A stretch of 9,910 bases of DNA. Origin: Quisquiliibacterium sp. (GTDB taxonomy: Bacteria; Pseudomonadota; Gammaproteobacteria; Burkholderiales; Burkholderiaceae_E). Position 1 is the stretch's first letter. Each line of letters opens with the position of its first letter. Shown piece after piece: positions 6,888-9,910 of this stretch. Made by a program: the position numbers and the translations under genes. The notes beneath the pieces were generated by a model that did not search any database, was not told the origin of the DNA, and saw only the letters and a list, made by a program, of their open reading frames with translations. The stretch covers positions 1 through 9,910 of the forward strand of contig JAURMJ010000257.1 of the NCBI GenBank assembly GCA_030830765.1, given 5' to 3'.

Positions 6888-7922
6888 ATGAAACCATTAC
6901 GTAGAAGGCTTCTTGGCGGGATGGCGCTGGGCGCAGTGGGCGTTAATGGCACCGCGCAGGCCGCCGAAGTGACACTTCGGCTGCATCAGTTCCTGCCTCC
7001 GCAGGCAACTATTCCTTCCAAAGCGATCACGCCGTGGGCGCGTTCAATTGAAAAGGCAAGCCAGGGCCGCATCAAGATCCAGTTGTTCCCGACGATGCAA
7101 TTGGGCGGCAAACCGCCTGAATTGTTCGATCAGGCCAAAGATGGTGTCGTTGATATTGTCTGGACTGTCCTTGGCTATTCGCCTGGCCGTTTCCCGAAAT
7201 GCGAAGCCTTTGAACTGCCTTTTACCTGTGGAAAAGCCGAGAATTCCTCTCGTGCCTTTCAGGAATACGTTCAGAAGCATGCGATGGACGAATTCAAGGA
7301 CGTCAAATTGCTCGCGGCGCATACGCACGGTCCTGGTTTGTTCCATAGCCGCGATCCGATCCGCAAGCTTGAAGACCTGAAGGGCATGAAGGTGCGCGGC
7401 GGTTCTCGGATGATCAACGTGATGCTGGAGCAGCTTGGTGCGACTCCTGTTGGTCTTCCGGTGCCGGCAGTTGGCGAGGCACTGTCCAAAGGCGTCATCA
7501 CTGCGACGACAATTCCTTGGGAGGTTGTGCCAGCGCTCAAAGTGCAGCAGATCGTCAAGAACCATACGGGCTTTACGGGTCCTCGAGGGCTTTACACGCT
7601 GACCTTCGGCCTGGTGATGAACAAGGCTCGCTACGAGAAGATGCCGGCAGATCTGCGCAAGATCATCGACCAGCATTCGGGCATCGAAGTGGCTCGAGCT
7701 TTCGGAAAGGCAATGGATAACGGCGATGTCGGTGGCTTGGGTCTGGCCAAGAAGGCTGGTAATAACCTGATCACGCTCGATGCGGCCGAGACCGCGCGTT
7801 GGGAACGGGTGGCTGCGGGGACAAGGGCAGTCTGGTACCGAGAGGTGAGCGGCAAGGGGATTGATGGTCCCAAGCTCGCTTCGGCCGCGCAGGCGCTGAT
7901 TGAAAAGTACAACGGCAAGTGA
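6888..7922 (+). CDS. dctP: TRAP transporter periplasmic solute-binding protein (DctP family)
   Basis: Captures an organic anion in the periplasm and delivers it to the DctQM membrane complex. The product is 344 residues, normal for the family. The N-terminus MKPLRRRLLGGMALGAVGV is a signal peptide with likely cleavage after AQA (residue 25). Its RRRLL resembles a twin-arginine motif, so export of a folded protein is possible. The mature part has the DctP pattern: LRLHQFLPPQA, WARSIEKASQGRIKIQLFP (50-68), ELFDQAKDGVVDIVWTVLGY (78-97), and LKGMKVRGGSRMINVMLEQLG (164-184), where R170 corresponds to the conserved Arg that salt-bridges the substrate carboxylate. GATPVGLPVPAVGEALSKGV and IPWEV follow. 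The solute cannot be assigned; a carboxylate is the family norm. ATG 6888 has a strong Shine-Dalgarno (AAGGGGAG). It is the first of three TRAP genes, followed by a strong hairpin that may keep this gene's transcript more abundant than dctQM. Confidence 0.95.
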   Translation: MKPLRRRLLGGMALGAVGVNGTAQAAEVTLRLHQFLPPQATIPSKAITPWARSIEKASQGRIKIQLFPTMQLGGKPPELFDQAKDGVVDIVWTVLGYSPGRFPKCEAFELPFTCGKAENSSRAFQEYVQKHAMDEFKDVKLLAAHTHGPGLFHSRDPIRKLEDLKGMKVRGGSRMINVMLEQLGATPVGLPVPAVGEALSKGVITATTIPWEVVPALKVQQIVKNHTGFTGPRGLYTLTFGLVMNKARYEKMPADLRKIIDQHSGIEVARAFGKAMDNGDVGGLGLAKKAGNNLITLDAAETARWERVAAGTRAVWYREVSGKGIDGPKLASAAQALIEKYNGK

Positions 7923-7937
7923 ACGATTGAAGCGCTC

Positions 7938-7976
7938 CAGCTCGCCTGGCCAATGCCTGGCTTGGCCAGGCGGCTG
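7938..7976 (+). promoter_or_regulatory. Intercistronic hairpin between dctP and dctQ
   Basis: CGCCTGGCCAA (7943-7953) pairs perfectly with TTGGCCAGGCG (7962-7972) around loop TGCCTGGC. The stem continues outward as CAGC (7938-7941) with GCTG (7973-7976), with one bulged T at 7942. This makes 15 pairs in all, the strongest hairpin seen in the window. It begins 16 bases after the dctP stop and ends 14 bases before the dctQ ATG. No T tract follows, so it is not an intrinsic terminator. By analogy with structures after other binding-protein genes such as malE, a role in protecting dctP mRNA from 3' exonucleases is the likeliest reading (inference). Confidence 0.7.
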
Positions 7977-7990
7977 ACAAAGCGTCATTC

Positions 7991-8509
7991 ATGGGCTCTT
8001 GCATCTATTCCTTGTGTCGCCAGACTGCCCGGTTCGGCGGGCTTGTGCTGGTTGTACTGGCTCTGATCAGCGCGGCAAGCATCGTCGGACGCGCGCTCAG
8101 CGGTCTTGGTCTTGGCCCGGTTCCCGGTGACTTTGAACTGGTCGAGGCGGGAACCGCGGTGGTCGTTTTCTGCTGCCTTCCCTGGTGTTTCATGACCCGT
8201 GGTCATGCCACGGTAGACCTGTTCTGGTCCGCTTTCCCACTCCCGATGAAGCGTGTCATTGAGACGCTCTCGAGCATGCTGATGTTGAGCGTCTGGTTTT
8301 TTCTGACCTGGCGCATGGCTATCGCGATGCAGGGCTATCGCGAAAGTGCCGAAGTCAGCTTTATCCTGCAGATGCCAACGTGGTGGGGCTATGCTGCATC
8401 GATGCCGCCGGCAATCGTCGGCTGTGTTGCGTATGCCTGGCGCTTGCTCGAAAACCTTGGGCTTGTGCAGGAGCCGGCAGAGATCATCGGTTCAGGGGCG
8501 GCTCACTGA
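7991..8509 (+). CDS. dctQ: TRAP transporter small membrane subunit (DctQ family)
   Basis: Small integral inner-membrane subunit of the TRAP transporter; it scaffolds the large subunit and helps dock the binding protein. The product is 172 residues with four hydrophobic segments, as the family requires: about 16-36 (GGLVLVVLALISAASIVGRA), 50-68 (VEAGTAVVVFCCLPWCFMT), 88-110 (VIETLSSMLMLSVWFFLTW) and 132-152 (WGYAASMPPAIVGCVAYAW). The motif RGHATVDLF after segment 2 and the Trp-rich stretch LQMPTWWGYA before segment 4 are characteristic. ATG 7991 is the only plausible start: the frame is closed at 7928-7930, and later GTG/TTG codons would cut into the first helix. No Shine-Dalgarno lies in the 14 bases between the hairpin and the ATG, suggesting inefficient initiation. 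The stop shares a base with the dctM start. Confidence 0.92.
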   Translation: MGSCIYSLCRQTARFGGLVLVVLALISAASIVGRALSGLGLGPVPGDFELVEAGTAVVVFCCLPWCFMTRGHATVDLFWSAFPLPMKRVIETLSSMLMLSVWFFLTWRMAIAMQGYRESAEVSFILQMPTWWGYAASMPPAIVGCVAYAWRLLENLGLVQEPAEIIGSGAAH

Positions 8510-9831
8510 TGGATCCGATCTGGCTCGCCGCCGCATCCTTCCCGTGTCTGATGCTGCTGATCTTCCTGCGAGTCCCGATCGGGCTGGCGATGCTTGCGAT
8601 GGGCTTGGCTGGCAGTTGGCTGATATACGGCGACCTCGCTCCGCTGCTGAACCAGATGAAGACGCTGGCCTATGGCCAGTTCTCGACGCATTCCCTGTCA
8701 ATCGTTCCGCTGTTTCTGCTGATGGGGCAGTTTGCGGTGCTCGGCGGTATTTCTCAAGCCTTGTTCAAAGCAGCTGAAGCTCTTGTCGGGCATTGGCGCG
8801 GAGGCATTGCAATGGCCGCGATCGGAGCCTGTGCAGGTTTTGGATCGATCTGCGGTTCCTCACTGGCAACGGCTGCGACCATGGGGCAGGTCGCGTTGCC
8901 TGAACTCAGGCGTGCAGGTTATGAGGGCGGGTTGGCCAGCGGTGCGCTTGCAGCAGGAGGCACGCTGGGTATTCTGATCCCTCCCTCGATCGTCCTGGTG
9001 ATCTACGCCATCCTCGCAGAGCAGAATATCGCGGTGCTCTTTGCTGCAGCCTTTGTTCCGGGCCTGCTGGCCGCGGTCAGCTACATGTTGGTGGTGGCAA
9101 CAGTGGTCCGGTTGCGTCCGCATGCGGCAGGCAGCATCCCGCCGCTGCCGCTGGCACAACGCTGGCGCGCGCTCGGACAAACCTGGTCGGTCGGTGTCAT
9201 CTTTGTCCTCGTTGTCGGTGGGATCTATACCGGCCTTTTCACGCCGACGGAAGGGGCTGCAGTAGGTGCCGTCTGTACCGGCTTGCTGGCCTGGTGGCGC
9301 GGAGGACTTGATCGAGTGCGCTTCCGTCAAGCGCTCGAGGCAACTGCGTCAGGCACCGCGATGGTTTTCATGATCGTACTCGGGGCGGCTGCTTACAACA
9401 TCTTCCTGGCGCTCTCGATGCTGCCCCAGGAACTCGCACAGTGGGTCGGAGAGCAGGGCTTGAGCCCTTTCGCTGTGTTGTGGGCGATCCTGATCTTTTA
9501 TCTGATCTTCGGCTGCGTCATGGATTCCTTGTCGATGATTCTGTTGACCATTCCTATCTTCTTTCCGATGATCAGCGCGCTTGATTTCGGGATGTCACCA
9601 GAAGACGCGGCCATCTGGTTCGGTATTCTCGTGCTGATTGTCGTTGAGGTCGGACTGATCACGCCGCCGGTTGGCATGAATTTATTCGTGATTCGCGCGA
9701 TGGCACCCGATATTCCAATGGCTGCGATGTATCGGGGGGTTCTGCCTTTTGTGATTGCTGATCTGACTCGCGTCGGCTTGCTCGTTGGATTTCCGTCAAT
9801 CGTGCTGTTCGTAACCCGTTTCTCAAGTTGA
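8509..9831 (+). CDS. dctM: TRAP transporter large membrane subunit (DctM family)
   Basis: Ion-coupled transport subunit of the inner membrane; TRAP systems studied so far use sodium and an elevator movement. The product is 440 residues, almost wholly hydrophobic, with about a dozen membrane segments or hairpins. Family signatures are LRVPIGLAMLAMG (20-32), SIVPLFLLMGQFA (64-76), GFGSICGSSLATAATMG (110-126), GGTLGILIPPSIVLVIYA (150-167), GGIYTGLFTPTEGAAVGA (237-254), MDSLSMILLTIPIFFP (338-353) and VEVGLITPPVGMNLFVI (379-395). The paired helical-hairpin motifs with Gly/Ser/Thr and Pro-Pro (ILIPPS, LITPPVG) are the expected substrate and ion site. ATG 8509 overlaps the dctQ stop as TGATG, a translational-coupling arrangement. 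An in-frame extension back to 8380 would overlap dctQ and is not family-like. No terminator stands between the stop and the tRNA promoter 3 bases on, apart from a small inverted repeat. Confidence 0.95.
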   Translation: MDPIWLAAASFPCLMLLIFLRVPIGLAMLAMGLAGSWLIYGDLAPLLNQMKTLAYGQFSTHSLSIVPLFLLMGQFAVLGGISQALFKAAEALVGHWRGGIAMAAIGACAGFGSICGSSLATAATMGQVALPELRRAGYEGGLASGALAAGGTLGILIPPSIVLVIYAILAEQNIAVLFAAAFVPGLLAAVSYMLVVATVVRLRPHAAGSIPPLPLAQRWRALGQTWSVGVIFVLVVGGIYTGLFTPTEGAAVGAVCTGLLAWWRGGLDRVRFRQALEATASGTAMVFMIVLGAAAYNIFLALSMLPQELAQWVGEQGLSPFAVLWAILIFYLIFGCVMDSLSMILLTIPIFFPMISALDFGMSPEDAAIWFGILVLIVVEVGLITPPVGMNLFVIRAMAPDIPMAAMYRGVLPFVIADLTRVGLLVGFPSIVLFVTRFSS

Positions 9832-9834
9832 GCA

Positions 9835-9850
9835 TTCAGAGTGTTCTGAA
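9835..9850 (+). repeat. Perfect 6-bp inverted repeat after dctM, overlapping the tRNA promoter
   Basis: TTCAGA (9835-9840) and TCTGAA (9845-9850) are exact reverse complements separated by GTGT. As RNA this gives a six-pair hairpin 3 bases after the dctM stop, without a T tract, so at best a weak transcript end. As DNA the left arm coincides with the candidate -35 element of the tRNA-Pro promoter and the right arm falls in the -35/-10 spacer, so it could be a protein-binding site. No known operator consensus was recognised. Confidence 0.4.
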
Positions 9851-9871
9851 AGCCCTGCTATAATCGCGCGC
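9835..9871 (+). promoter_or_regulatory. Stable-RNA promoter of tRNA-Pro
   Basis: The -10 element TATAAT (9859-9864) is a perfect consensus. The best -35 is TTCAGA (9835-9840), four of six matches to TTGACA, with an 18-base spacer. The bases after the -10 are CGCGCGC (9865-9871), a GC-rich discriminator of the kind that makes tRNA and rRNA promoters sensitive to ppGpp under stringent control. Transcription would start near 9870-9871, leaving a 5' leader of only about 3-4 bases before the mature tRNA. Confidence 0.75.

Positions 9872-9910
<39 letters not shown>

Noticed and set aside
7044..7988. Long minus-strand ORF of 314 codons opposite dctP
   Set aside because: It lies antisense to a clear DctP gene. 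Its translation is rich in Arg and His with no recognisable domain, as expected of a shadow frame in GC-rich coding DNA.

Overview
The window is a stretch of bacterial chromosome, almost all read from the + strand, and nearly every base is used. Gene order and protein sequences point to a betaproteobacterium, probably Burkholderiales (Alcaligenaceae-like). The supporting signs are thrS-infC-rpmI-rplT-pheS-pheT-ihfA-merR followed by a tRNA-Pro, a PheT with the betaproteobacterial-looking segment LTPNLAHC, and a MerR-like protein directly behind ihfA. No taxonomic search could be run, so the family is an inference.

Bases 1-5897 hold a translation operon. It contains the C-terminal half of threonyl-tRNA synthetase (cut by the window start), translation factor IF-3, ribosomal proteins L35 and L20, and both subunits of phenylalanyl-tRNA synthetase. 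The intergenic spaces carry the regulatory interest. infC has no ATG, GTG or TTG start and appears to begin at ATC. The 189-base infC-rpmI spacer can fold into a pseudoknot that covers the rpmI ribosome-binding region, as expected of an L20 autoregulatory operator. Two strong adjacent hairpins lie between rplT and pheS.

Bases 5933-6753 hold ihfA, with an unusual acidic N-terminal extension of about 31 residues, and a small MerR-family regulator. Both are probably co-transcribed with pheST.

Bases 6888-9831 hold a complete tripartite TRAP transporter: periplasmic binding protein (DctP), small membrane subunit (DctQ) and large membrane subunit (DctM). A bulged 15-bp hairpin separates dctP from dctQ, and dctQ and dctM overlap in TGATG. 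The solute cannot be told from sequence. The cassette sits between the merR-like gene and the tRNA-Pro, two genes I would expect to be adjacent in this lineage.

Bases 9835-9910 hold a promoter with a perfect TATAAT and GC-rich discriminator, then the first half of a tRNA-Pro that ends exactly after its GGG anticodon. I found no insertion sequence, CRISPR array, phage gene or clearly new multi-gene system. The points worth following are regulatory.
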